DNA of 64,000 nt from assembly GCF_003313505.1 (NCBI RefSeq), contig NZ_QMHO01000001.1, positions 558,001-622,000 of the forward strand, written 5' to 3'. The stretch is from Pedobacter nanyangensis (GTDB lineage: Bacteria > Bacteroidota > Bacteroidia > Sphingobacteriales > Sphingobacteriaceae). Position numbers and translations under genes: made by a program. The notes below the pieces were generated by a model, which saw nothing but the letters and a program-made list of their open reading frames with translations, had not been told where the DNA came from and did not search any database. This document shows, piece after piece, positions 1 to 7,775 of this stretch. Each line of letters starts with the position of its first letter. Position 1 is the stretch's first letter.

Positions 1-1433
1 GTGCCGTTCAGCACCATGTCATAAGCATTTGCCCTTACCTCGCCCGGTTTGGTATCCAACAAAGGAATGTCCTCTGGTTTTGGCGAGGTAAACGGATGGT
101 GCATGGCGTGGTAGCGTTCAGTTTCCTCGTCCCATTCCAGCAATGGAAAATCCAATACCCAAAGGGCGGCAAACTTATCCTTGTCACGCAAACCTAATCG
201 AGAGCCCATTTCCAGGCGCAACTCGTTCATCTGCTTGCGTACCTTATCCTGGTTTGGCCCGGCCAATACCAATACCAGGTCGCCTGGTTGGGTATTTAAT
301 GCCGCCGACCATTTTTTCAGTTCGTCTTCGTTATAAAACTTGTCAACCGATGATTTTAGCGAACCATCTTCATTGTGGCGCAGGTAGATCAGGCCGGTAG
401 CACCAATTTGCGGACGTTTAACAAAATCCGTCAGTTCATCCAGCTGTTTACGGGTGTAGTGCGCACAGCCTTTGGCGTTGATGCCCACTACCAGCTCTGC
501 ATGGTCAAAAACAGCAAAATCTTTTCCCTTTACAATATCGTTCAGTTCTACAAAAAGCATTTCGAAACGGGTGTCGGGCTTATCGGAACCATACAGGCGC
601 ATCGCATCGCTGTACTGCATGCGGGGAACTTCCGGTAAATCAATCCCTTTAATTTCCTTAAATAAAGTTCTAATCAGGCCTTCAAAGGTGTTTAAAATAT
701 CCTCTTGCTCCACAAACGACATCTCGCAGTCAATTTGGGTAAATTCAGGCTGTCTGTCGGCACGTAAATCCTCGTCCCTAAAGCATTTCACAATCTGGAA
801 ATACCGGTCGAAACCAGAAACCATCAACAACTGTTTAAAGGTTTGTGGTGATTGTGGCAGGGCGTAAAACTCGCCGGGGTTCATACGGCTAGGCACCACA
901 AAATCGCGGGCGCCTTCTGGCGTAGATTTGATCAAAACAGGTGTTTCAACCTCTATAAAATCCAGGCCGTCCAAATATCGGCGTACCGATTGGGCCATTT
1001 TGTGGCGCAGTACCATGTTGTTGCGCACAGGGTTGCGGCGCAAATCCAGGTAGCGGTATTTCATGCGCAAATCATCGCCGCCATCGGTTTCGTCGGCAAT
1101 TAAGAAAGGCGGCAGCTTGGCCGCATTGAGTATTTCCAAGGCCGATACCTTAATTTCGATATCGCCCGTTGGGATTTCCTTGTTTTTGTTAGAGCGTTCA
1201 ACCACTGTTCCGGCTACCTTAATCACATATTCGCGACCAAGATCTCGTGCTTGCTGGCATAAATCGGCATTGTCATTCATGTTAAATACCAATTGGGTAA
1301 TACCATAACGATCGCGGATGTCTATGAAAGTCATCCCGCCCAAATCCCTAGAGTTCTGCATCCAGCCGCACAAGGTTACATTTTCGCCCAAGTTTTCGAG
1401 GGTCAATGCACCGCAAGTAGTTGTTCTTAACAT
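1..1433 (-). CDS. aspS: Aspartyl-tRNA synthetase (partial, C-terminus outside window)
   Basis: Charges tRNA-Asp with aspartate in the cytoplasm. The reading frame runs from an ATG at 1433 off the left edge, giving 477 codons of an enzyme usually near 580-590 residues. The N-terminal ~105 residues read as the OB-fold anticodon-binding domain of a bacterial-type AspRS. The class II motif 2 region [16 protein letters not shown] sits near residues 215-230, and the bacterial GAD insertion follows. Motif 3 lies beyond the window. The gene is followed upstream by 2.3 kb of non-coding repeats, so no operon partner is visible on that side. Identification is secure; whether it is discriminating or also charges tRNA-Asn cannot be judged here. 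Confidence 0.97.
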   Translation of the reverse strand, partial: MLRTTTCGALTLENLGENVTLCGWMQNSRDLGGMTFIDIRDRYGITQLVFNMNDNADLCQQARDLGREYVIKVAGTVVERSNKNKEIPTGDIEIKVSALEILNAAKLPPFLIADETDGGDDLRMKYRYLDLRRNPVRNNMVLRHKMAQSVRRYLDGLDFIEVETPVLIKSTPEGARDFVVPSRMNPGEFYALPQSPQTFKQLLMVSGFDRYFQIVKCFRDEDLRADRQPEFTQIDCEMSFVEQEDILNTFEGLIRTLFKEIKGIDLPEVPRMQYSDAMRLYGSDKPDTRFEMLFVELNDIVKGKDFAVFDHAELVVGINAKGCAHYTRKQLDELTDFVKRPQIGATGLIYLRHNEDGSLKSSVDKFYNEDELKKWSAALNTQPGDLVLVLAGPNQDKVRKQMNELRLEMGSRLGLRDKDKFAALWVLDFPLLEWDEETERYHAMHHPFTSPKPEDIPLLDTKPGEVRANAYDMVLNG

Positions 1434-1562
1434 ATTTATTTCATGTTTAAGCGGCAAAAATACGAATTGATTGTTGATTTTAGATTTACGAATTTAGATT
1501 TGCCATACAATACGCCTAAAACACTGGTTTTGTAGCGCAAAGCCTGTTTTTCAATCAGCGGT

Positions 1563-1633
1563 GGTCCCGCTGTACGCTCCAACTCCTCGGCTGCGCTACG
1601 CTGGCCTGCGGGGTTTCTGCTGCCATCGGGGCT
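1563..1633. repeat. REP-like palindromic intergenic element
   Basis: The ends form an imperfect inverted repeat: GGTCCCGCTGTACGCT on the left faces GCTGCCATCGGGGCTA on the right, with a GC-rich centre. From memory, similar elements of the type 'tcccgctgt...atcggggcta' are scattered between genes in Pedobacter and relatives, so this is probably a family member and not unique. Function is unknown; such elements are often REP-type sequences mobilised by RAYT transposases, which are not seen in this window. Confidence 0.5.
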
Positions 1634-1947
1634 ATCTGCAACTGGTGCAGGTCAAATACCTCCGTTCCTTTACCATCTCGCTGGTGCTATCGTAGTGGCT
1701 AAATGAAACTGTAGGCCTGTCCAGTTGATCATTGGATATTGCGCTATTGCCTTGGCTGTATTTTTCCTTGTGCCGCTTTCAAAAGCAGCGTAAACGGTGT
1801 GCAATGTTTCCTTAACCCCTCATTCATTTTTTCCGCTACAGCTGCGCCCTCCTCGGCAATGCGGTGCGGCTAGGGTTTTGGTGGTGGTGGTTAGTATATG
1901 ATGGCATTGCTGCGCAGATTTGGACCAGGCACATCACCATTGTTGAT

Positions 1948-2075
1948 CCCAAGGATTGGAGAAGGCGGGGTTGCTATGAGAAAAATGATTGCCCTCTCCC
2001 CACAAAGTGGCTGCTCTATGGCTACCGGTCTTCATCTGCTATGTCGAATAAAACGGGCGAGCATTATCCTCGGGA
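1948..2075. repeat. Fold-back unit 1 of the CCCAAGGAT family
   Basis: Begins CCCAAGGATTGGAGAAGGC and ends ATTATCCTCGGGAAT, so the ends pair in an outer stem (8 of 9 positions). An inner stem pairs GGAGAAGGC with GCCCTCTCC. The middle holds CCCCACAAAGTGGC, shared with the unit at 2414-2531. Confidence 0.6.
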
Positions 2076-2177
2076 ATTTGGTGGTTACAGCTGTGGTATA
2101 ATAATTTTACTACGGGGCCAAGTTGTTACGGCGTAAACCAGTCCAAATGGAGCTAAAGCAGTGCTGCGGTTAGGGTT

Positions 2178-2306
2178 CCCAAGGATTGGAGAGGGCTTTG
2201 TTGCTTAAACATGATGTATTGCCCCCTCCTTTCCATATGGTTTTTGCCTGCTATTTATTTAAACTTTAAACCTATGATATGAAAAGTGCAGGTTAACCTT
2301 GGGAAT
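2178..2306. repeat. Fold-back unit 2 of the CCCAAGGAT family
   Basis: Begins CCCAAGGATTGGAGAGGGC and ends TTAACCTTGGGAATG. The inner stem pairs GGAGAGGGC with GCCCCCTCC: the A-to-G change relative to unit 1 keeps the arm complementary to the opposite strand. Length is the same as unit 1 within two bases. Confidence 0.6.
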
Positions 2307-2413
2307 GCCTTTCTAAACTTCGTCACCATCCCTAAAAGTTATTTTGGGCTAAATTTGGGCAGTTTGTAAAACGTACGTATTCACCTGGCCCCTGTAATAT
2401 CGTCAACGTATAA

Positions 2414-2531
2414 CCCCAATAATTTGGGGTGGGCATTACTGCCAATGAATGGGTCTTTCCCCCACAAAGTGGCCGCCCATGGCAATTGGTTTTAACCAAA
2501 TAAGGGAAAAAGCGAGCCTAATCCTTGGGTA
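2414..2531. repeat. Fold-back unit 3 of the CCCAAGGAT family
   Basis: Begins CCCCAATAATTTGGGGTGGGC, a more diverged left end, and ends CTAATCCTTGGG, a perfect right end. The middle CCCCCACAAAGTGGCC matches unit 1. It also contains a local TTGGTT/AACCAA hairpin. Confidence 0.5.
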
Positions 2532-2598
2532 ATGGCTTAATCAAGAGGTTGTTTTGGCTTCATAGGATTGTTTTCCAGCTCCGCAGCGGTTATTTAGG

Positions 2599-2713
2599 TC
2601 CCAAAGAAGGCATAAGGCTACAGGTCTCTTTCGCCCCCCTCTAATTGTTGAAGGACTGTTGTATTGCGCTAGCCCAGGCAAAACAAAAGGAGGGTGCTTA
2701 ATCTTTGGGAATG
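2599..2713. repeat. Fold-back unit 4 of the CCCAAGGAT family (diverged)
   Basis: Begins TCCCAAAGAAGGC and ends TTAATCTTTGGGAATG. Left and right ends have changed together (CCCAAAGA against TCTTTGGG), so the outer stem is kept although the sequence moved away from the family. Confidence 0.5.
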
Positions 2714-2871
2714 CCCTTTGGTTTGGTTTATCTGGTTTTTGGCTTTAATGCGCACAGGTAGGTATCACGTTTAATTTCTTCTATCAAGAGATGTGGTTGC
2801 CCTCCTTGTTTTGATCACTTGTTCAGGTTGCTCGGTAAGCTCAGCCCCACAGCTTGCTTAAATGTTAAGCT

Positions 2872-3000
2872 CCCAAGGATCGGAGAAGGCAGGTTGCAAT
2901 CAAAATTGACCACCATGTCTTCTCCTTACAAAGGGGCTTTGCGGCTCCATTCACTAACCTCTATGTATGAAAACAAAAATGGTGGAGCCTAATCCTTGGT
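2872..3000. repeat. Fold-back unit 5 of the CCCAAGGAT family
   Basis: Begins CCCAAGGATCGGAGAAGGC and ends CCTAATCCTTGGT. The inner stem pairs GGAGAAG with CTTCTCC. At 129 bp it has the same length as units 1 and 2. Confidence 0.6.
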
Positions 3001-3132
3001 TGTTGGTTGGTGTTATAGGTTTTTGCGGGCGGTGCCAACGGGGCATTAATGCCAAAGAACGGGTTCTTCGGCCAGATGCTTTTTGGGGCAGGTACCTAAG
3101 TATTTGCCATACCTTGCCAGGTTAACTTTTAA

Positions 3133-3239
3133 TCCAAAAGGGCCGAGAAAGCCGGAACGTGTCAGTTGCCCTCACGCGCCACATTGCCGCAATGTTGACC
3201 CCTCATGCGTTCAATAAGGGCTCGATCATCCTTTCGGAA
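3133..3239. repeat. Fold-back unit 6 of the CCCAAGGAT family (diverged)
   Basis: Left part TCCAAAAGGGCCGAGAAAGCC aligns with the CCCAAGGATTGGAGAAGGC start, and the right part GGGCTCGATCATCCTTTCGG aligns with the GGGCGAGCATTATCCTCGGG end of unit 1. Weakest of the seven. Confidence 0.4.
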
Positions 3240-3275
3240 ACATATCCTGGGGTTAAATCTTTTTTAACATTAAAT

Positions 3276-3368
3276 CCCAAGGACAGAGAGTTCACAAACC
3301 TCTCCTAAAACTCTCTCCGTAAATTTCACGGGCGGCTTACCATACTTGGCCTAGCGTTGTCCTTGGGA
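3276..3368. repeat. Fold-back unit 7 of the CCCAAGGAT family (short)
   Basis: Begins CCCAAGGACAGAGAG and ends TTGTCCTTGGGA. The outer stem CCCAAGGAC/GTCCTTGGG is perfect, with a C:G pair replacing the usual T:A at its last position. An inner GAGAG/CTCTC stem is also kept. At 93 bp it is shorter than the others. Confidence 0.55.
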
Positions 3369-3791
3369 AATACCTTTAGTTGGCCCAACGGTATCAGAAC
3401 CTTTCCCCAACCTTCCCAATGGGTGTTTGGGAAGGCCGGGCTATCATAAAATCTCATGAGCTCAAGCCAAAGTCCTACTCATGTAACAATGCCATGCCAT
3501 GGGTGTCATGTTAGCCCTGGGAAAAGTAACATCTACCTATTTTACTGATATTTAACTGTTGGGTTTATCCGTTGTGCGTTTAGCCACAGACGTACTGTGT
3601 TGGTGGTTTTCCAGTGAAATTGAACCAAGATATTTTCATTCCATAATGGCTTTTGGTACGGGGGAAAATATTTTTTCCTAAACTTCTATCCGCATTTCAT
3701 CAGCACATCCGTGGCTAGCTTGCTATGATTTCAAATTTACCGTTCAAAAAACCCTCCTGCTCCCGTATCCGCGGAAGCGGTTCATTGAACG

Positions 3792-4403
3792 TTACAGTAC
3801 AAAACTGCTCAGTATATCACTGTAAACCCTTTGTGGGGCCGTGCCAATGGCCGTTACCCTAAATTCATATTGTACACCGCTTTCCAGCTCGGTCAATAGT
3901 AGGGTAACTTTGGTGTGCACTTTAATGATCCATCCATCAGTACCTCTTCTGCGGTACTCATATTGATAGCTTTTGGCCCCCTTAATGGCCTTAAGGCTTA
4001 ACTTGATCATGCCCACTGCTTCGGGCTGCACGTTAAAGTTTTGGGGCTTTGGCAAAATGCCAATGGGTTCTGGCTGCTTGCTTAGGCTATAGCCCGATGA
4101 AGCCAGGGCAGGACCATCATCGTCTACGGTCATCTGTACATAATAGGCCAGTTTTTCTAGCAGGCTGCTTAGTTCCGTGCGCTTTTGATCGCGCAATAGC
4201 ATATCCTGCTTGCTGCCTCCTTCCTTTAGCCGGGTAAGTGCCGCTTGAAAAGCCACCACAGCGGTATTTATATCTGCAATTGGGGGCGTAGGCGTAGGAA
4301 AATTCGAATTATTCGACATACTGTCTATAATCAGCAATGCCTTTTGCTCTAATTCAGCATCATTGTACTTGCTGAAAGAGGTGATAATTTTGATTTTTGA
4401 CAT
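3792..4403 (-). CDS. Fibronectin type III domain protein
   Basis: A 203-residue protein of unknown function. Residues 1-~105 are helical and include a DLLRDQK-type segment (MLLRDQKRTEL). The C-terminal ~90 residues read as one FnIII domain: GILPKPQNFNV opens it, followed by LSLKAIKGAKSYQYEYR, then LESGVQYEFRVTAIG and a closing SDILSSFVL. I recall similar ~200-residue proteins, usually without signal peptide, in many Bacteroidota, often as lone genes. The start MSKIKIIT at 4403 is chosen over an in-frame ATG at 4433 because the family usually begins this way; neither has a clear ribosome site. It stands alone between two repeat regions. No partner is evident. Confidence 0.75.
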   Translation of the reverse strand: MSKIKIITSFSKYNDAELEQKALLIIDSMSNNSNFPTPTPPIADINTAVVAFQAALTRLKEGGSKQDMLLRDQKRTELSSLLEKLAYYVQMTVDDDGPALASSGYSLSKQPEPIGILPKPQNFNVQPEAVGMIKLSLKAIKGAKSYQYEYRRRGTDGWIIKVHTKVTLLLTELESGVQYEFRVTAIGTAPQRVYSDILSSFVL

Positions 4404-5268
4404 AACATATCTATTTTTTGGTTTATTAATCAATAAGGGTATGCTGCCTTTTACTACGCTCTGGGGGTATTGTGCTGGAAGTTGGTCTATTTCATGTTTT
4501 ATACGCCGTGTTTGATAAAAAAGGGGCTTGGTTCGGTGTTAATAGGCATTTGTTTGGCTGGAAGTAACCCTGCAACAGCGGGTTCCTGTATGGATGTTCA
4601 AGTTTTCTGTACAACATTTCAGGGGATTCGTACAGATTTGAAGGGTTTCCGCATTGAATTTTAGGAATGCTGTATGGCTTTTTGGGGTTTCCGTATGAAT
4701 TTTCAAAAAAGTTATATAACATTTTAGGTTTTCTGTAGGACATTTTAGGATTTCCATATAAACTTTTAGCTTTTCCATGCAGCTCCGGCAGGTTTTGATG
4801 CAGAAAACCCGGCGCCTCATGCTGATCGGCAGTGGAGGAACCCTGATTGGCAGGAGTGCTGTATAGACCGCCTTTGCTTTGATGTGTAGCGGTAGCTTTG
4901 CTGCATAGAAAGCCGCACGCTCTATACCGTAAATCCAAGCTGCCATACAGAGCGTGTGCGGCTCTGTATAAACAGCTTTGAAATAGGTTAGGGTTTTGGT
5001 TTGGTAGGTAGATGTAGCGTCTCATGGTAGCTTGCGTTTGGTTGCCAATTGGCTTTGTTGTCCAAATCTAGGGCGGTAATTTGGCTTAGGCAATACTTTG
5101 GGGCGGACAAAAATGCGGACAAATTAAGGCGCTGATTTATTTTGGGAAGCTGTTGAACGGCTTTTTGGAGGAGTTTGACGGTTAGTTTAGTGGTTTGGTT
5201 CTTATGGTTACTGGTATCGCCCGAATTTTGGACAAGAAAATAATTCCATGCTTAGCCAAAGCAATCAT
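4404..5268. other. 865-bp gap dominated by a 21-bp tandem array
   Basis: Apart from the array at 4581-4979, described separately, I see no gene here. 5026-5268 shows nothing I can support. Two overlapping minus-strand frames (4492-5025 and 4539-4946) stay open only because of the repeat period. Confidence 0.6.
4581..4979. repeat. Degenerate 21-bp tandem repeat array, about 19 units
   Basis: Aligned every 21 bases, units share a core near TTTCCGTATGAATTTTAG. The clearest are 4602-4622, 4644-4664, 4686-4706, 4728-4748 and 4749-4769. The right-hand units (4854-4979) keep a CTGTATAGA-like centre. Twenty-one is divisible by three, so the array reads as heptapeptide repeats on the minus strand (SLYGNPK, MSYRKPK, NSYGNPK, KPYSIPK) inside a 177-residue open frame at 4492-5025; a second minus frame is also open. 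There is no signal peptide or known domain. It may be a repeat protein, or an iteron-like DNA array with sites two helical turns apart. An imperfect inverted repeat (AGCCGCACGCTCT with AGAGCGTGTGCGGCT) lies at 4911-4962. Confidence 0.65.
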
Positions 5269-6183
5269 CTAACTCGGGATGGAGGCCGTGCTACTTGTTT
5301 TAGATTGCGCATGATCCAACTTAAAAATAAAATCTTCTAAACTATCGCCGTCGGGCACTGGGATCCTTAGCTTCAGGCGTCTTTTGCTTCTTGCAACGCT
5401 GTCAATCCCAATACCCAATACCGAGCCAATTTGTTTATTGTTGAGCTGTAGATAGATCAAGCAGACCAGGCGTTCTTCGGCAGGGGTGGTGCGTGGGGCA
5501 ATTTCCCTGATCTGTAAAAGCACCAGTGGGTAAGCCTGTTCAAAGGCCAATCTGAACCTGAACCAGTGCTTATCGGTTAAAAGTGAATCTTCATGCAGCA
5601 GGTCATACAGGTCTTTCTTGTAATCCTTTTGTTCGCCCCTGTAATTATCGATCACTTTCTTAAGATCGCTGATCAGGACGGTCTTCTCCCTGATCTTGTT
5701 GATAAAGTTTTTGTTCTGCAACAGGGCTTCCTCCGCTTTCCGTTCGGCCTCTTTCCAAAGGTTTTCCAACCAATTGGTTTTTTTCCTGTGGGCAAACCTC
5801 AGCTTTAAATACCATAGTAAAGCTAAAATTGCGAACGCCATCAAACCGATGAGCAAAATGTTCTTGAAGCGCTTTTCCCGCTCCAACCGCTGATGCGTTG
5901 TGGCCAGCTGCACTTTCATCTCGGCAATTTGCTTTTTGGCTTTTCGGGTACCTAGGTGTTGCAGGCTATCCAGTTTGCTTTTGGGGTGGGGGTAACTAAT
6001 GGTGTTTTTGCGGAAGCTCTCTGGCCAGTACACATAGGCTTGTCCACCATTTTTTTTGGCCCGTGCTACTGTTTGAAGCTCATAGCCAGCTAAAGGCTGA
6101 TCGTTTTGTTGCGCCCTGGCTTTAAAAACGCAAGCTGCGGCCAAACATACGGCTGCGGCCACTGGTATCTTAAGGTGTCTCAT
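5269..6183 (-). CDS. Membrane-anchored HTH transcription regulator, TPR-less form
   Basis: A 304-residue protein with an N-terminal signal sequence (MRHLKIPVAAAVCLAAACV), a short exported region, one membrane segment (LLIGLMAFAILALLWYLKL), a charged coiled coil of ~90 residues, and a C-terminal HTH (TPAEERLVCLIYLQLNNKQI followed by SVARSKRRLKLRI). This resembles the C-terminal half of Bacteroidota sensors in which periplasmic TPR repeats are joined through a membrane helix and coiled coil to a LuxR-like HTH. Here the TPR part is missing and only ~70 residues precede the membrane helix. The start at 6183 is chosen because it begins the signal peptide; the frame is open 50 codons further up. 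The target is unknown. Confidence 0.7.
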   Translation of the reverse strand: MRHLKIPVAAAVCLAAACVFKARAQQNDQPLAGYELQTVARAKKNGGQAYVYWPESFRKNTISYPHPKSKLDSLQHLGTRKAKKQIAEMKVQLATTHQRLEREKRFKNILLIGLMAFAILALLWYLKLRFAHRKKTNWLENLWKEAERKAEEALLQNKNFINKIREKTVLISDLKKVIDNYRGEQKDYKKDLYDLLHEDSLLTDKHWFRFRLAFEQAYPLVLLQIREIAPRTTPAEERLVCLIYLQLNNKQIGSVLGIGIDSVARSKRRLKLRIPVPDGDSLEDFIFKLDHAQSKTSSTASIPS

Positions 6184-6625
6184 AGGTACTGGCAACATTA
6201 CAGCAGGGGCATGAACTTTGGAAAGGCCCAAAAAGCTGGGTTCAACATGCCATACGACAGCTTGTTCTGGTTGCCATGTTTTTGGGTAGCTTTTAAGCTC
6301 AAAGCGCATGGCCGCTTGGGCGCAGCAACGCAAAGATCCTTATTTTCAGTAAGTAAATAGCTGTAGAGGCCAACCTTGGGCCTTAGGTGAAGCGAGTTTT
6401 TCATAAAAATTAGATAGAGGTATCCAAATATGTCAAAGTTTTTGGAGAAAAGCAAGTGAGTGTACCTTACGCACAGGCTAGAGGCCTTTAAATTGGCTGC
6501 TGATGGGTAAACAGGTAGCCAATTCTTGTATCTCCCCCGTGCGGCCAGGCCATATTTCGGATTTCGTACCTTTAACTTTACAGTTAGCCTTACCCAATCT
6601 CAAATCTATTTGCTATTTTGCACCA
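6184..6625. other. Divergent intergenic region
   Basis: It separates the minus-strand HTH regulator from holB. Open frames here are extensions of the neighbours or shadows. A TATTTTG hexamer-like box at 6614-6620 lies too close to the holB ATG for an ordinary leader. Nothing else is recognised. Confidence 0.5.
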
Positions 6626-7774
6626 ATGCAGTTTAAAGAGATTATTGGACAGGATGCTGTAAAGCAACATTTGCTACAAACCGTTACCGAAAATAGGGTG
6701 AGCCATGCACAACTTTTCCTATCTCCGCAGGGAAGCGGGGCATTGCCCTTGGCCGTTGCCTACGCCCAATACATTAACTGTACCGAAAAAACCGACCAAG
6801 ATAGCTGTGGTACCTGTGCTTCGTGCCGCAAGTACGAAAGGCTGATCCATCCCGATCTGCACTTCTCTTATCCTTTCTTTGCTTCTAAAGATGTAAAAAT
6901 AGCCACAGACGTGCTGGATGAATGGCGCAGCATGATGCTCGAGAACTGCTATTTTGACCTCGATATTTGGCGCTCTAAGCTTAGCGCCGATAACAAGCAG
7001 GCCAATATCAACATCGCCGAGTGCCATGACATCATCAAAAAGCTGAGCTATAAAGCCTTTGAGGCCGAAACCAAGGTGCTGGTGATGTGGCTGCCCGAGT
7101 TTTTGGACAGGGAGGGAAATGCCCTGCTGAAAATTATTGAGGAACCACCTGCCAATACGCTTTTTATTTTGGTGGCGCAAAATCAGGAGCAGATCCTATC
7201 TACCATCCTGTCGCGTACGCAAATGGTAAAGATCCCCAAGCTGGATGATACCACGGTGAAACAATACCTGATTAACAAGGCAAACCTTTCGGAAAATCAG
7301 GCCGAAGAATATAGCTTTTTGGCCGACGGAAACCTGATAGAGGCCAATGCCCTGCTTAACGACCAGGCCAATAACAATGCCGGCTATTTTTCGGCCTGGC
7401 TGCGTATGGGCTACGGCAACCGGGTGCCCGATATGATGGCCTTTACCGAAACCGCCGCAAGCTGGGGAAGAGAAAACCAAAAGAATTTTTTAAGGTATGG
7501 GATTAATTTCCTGCGGGAATGCGGGCTGTTGCTCAGCGGAGCCGATGCCCTGGTGAAATTGCCCCCACAGCACCTTGAAGTGGCCCAAAAACTATCGGCC
7601 AACGTCCTGAACATGGCCATGGTTGAAGCCCTCATTAACGAACTTGAAAAGGCCCATTACCATATAGAACGTAATGCGAATCCAAAAATTCTGTTTTTAG
7701 ATGTATCTTTACAACTGGTAAAAATTATAAAGTTTAAAACGCTCCCGAAAGGGACTCAATATATATATACATAA
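6626..7774 (+). CDS. holB: DNA polymerase III subunit delta'
   Basis: Clamp-loader subunit of the replicative polymerase. The 382-residue protein starts at the ATG at 6626 (QFKEIIGQDAVKQHLL); an in-frame ATG at 6503 would add 41 residues unlike the family. The P-loop is degenerate (SPQGSGALPLA, residues 33-43, no GKT/S), as expected for delta', which does not hydrolyse ATP. Cys52, Cys61, Cys64 and Cys67 form the zinc site, and a clamp-loader SRT motif (ILSRTQ) follows. It is one base upstream of the PSP1/RicT-like gene, with gldH after that, an order I recall from other Bacteroidota. The three are probably co-transcribed. Confidence 0.93.
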   Translation: MQFKEIIGQDAVKQHLLQTVTENRVSHAQLFLSPQGSGALPLAVAYAQYINCTEKTDQDSCGTCASCRKYERLIHPDLHFSYPFFASKDVKIATDVLDEWRSMMLENCYFDLDIWRSKLSADNKQANINIAECHDIIKKLSYKAFEAETKVLVMWLPEFLDREGNALLKIIEEPPANTLFILVAQNQEQILSTILSRTQMVKIPKLDDTTVKQYLINKANLSENQAEEYSFLADGNLIEANALLNDQANNNAGYFSAWLRMGYGNRVPDMMAFTETAASWGRENQKNFLRYGINFLRECGLLLSGADALVKLPPQHLEVAQKLSANVLNMAMVEALINELEKAHYHIERNANPKILFLDVSLQLVKIIKFKTLPKGTQYIYT

Positions 7775-7775
7775 T

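Larger units (their letters stand above)
1434..3791. other. 2.36-kb repeat-rich stretch without a convincing gene
   Basis: No open frame here has a recognisable protein, and the short frames present cross the repeats. The content is one REP-like palindrome (1563-1633) and at least seven fold-back units between 1948 and 3369, listed separately. About 1640-1940 and 3370-3790 show no further structure I can support, apart from a weak short dyad near 3473-3523. Confidence 0.7.

Noticed and set aside
1864..2136. Small protein gene of 90 codons
   Set aside because: It runs through fold-back unit 1, has no family likeness and an unlikely composition.
4581..4979. CRISPR array
   Set aside because: The 21-base units follow each other directly with no spacers, are degenerate, and no cas gene is nearby.
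4492..5025. Confident 177-residue protein gene
   Set aside because: Open because of the 21-base repeat; a second minus frame is open as well, so coding is not shown. Kept only as a possibility in the repeat entry.
6503..6625. Longer holB start
   Set aside because: The extra 41 residues do not resemble the family; the ATG at 6626 gives the expected N-terminus.
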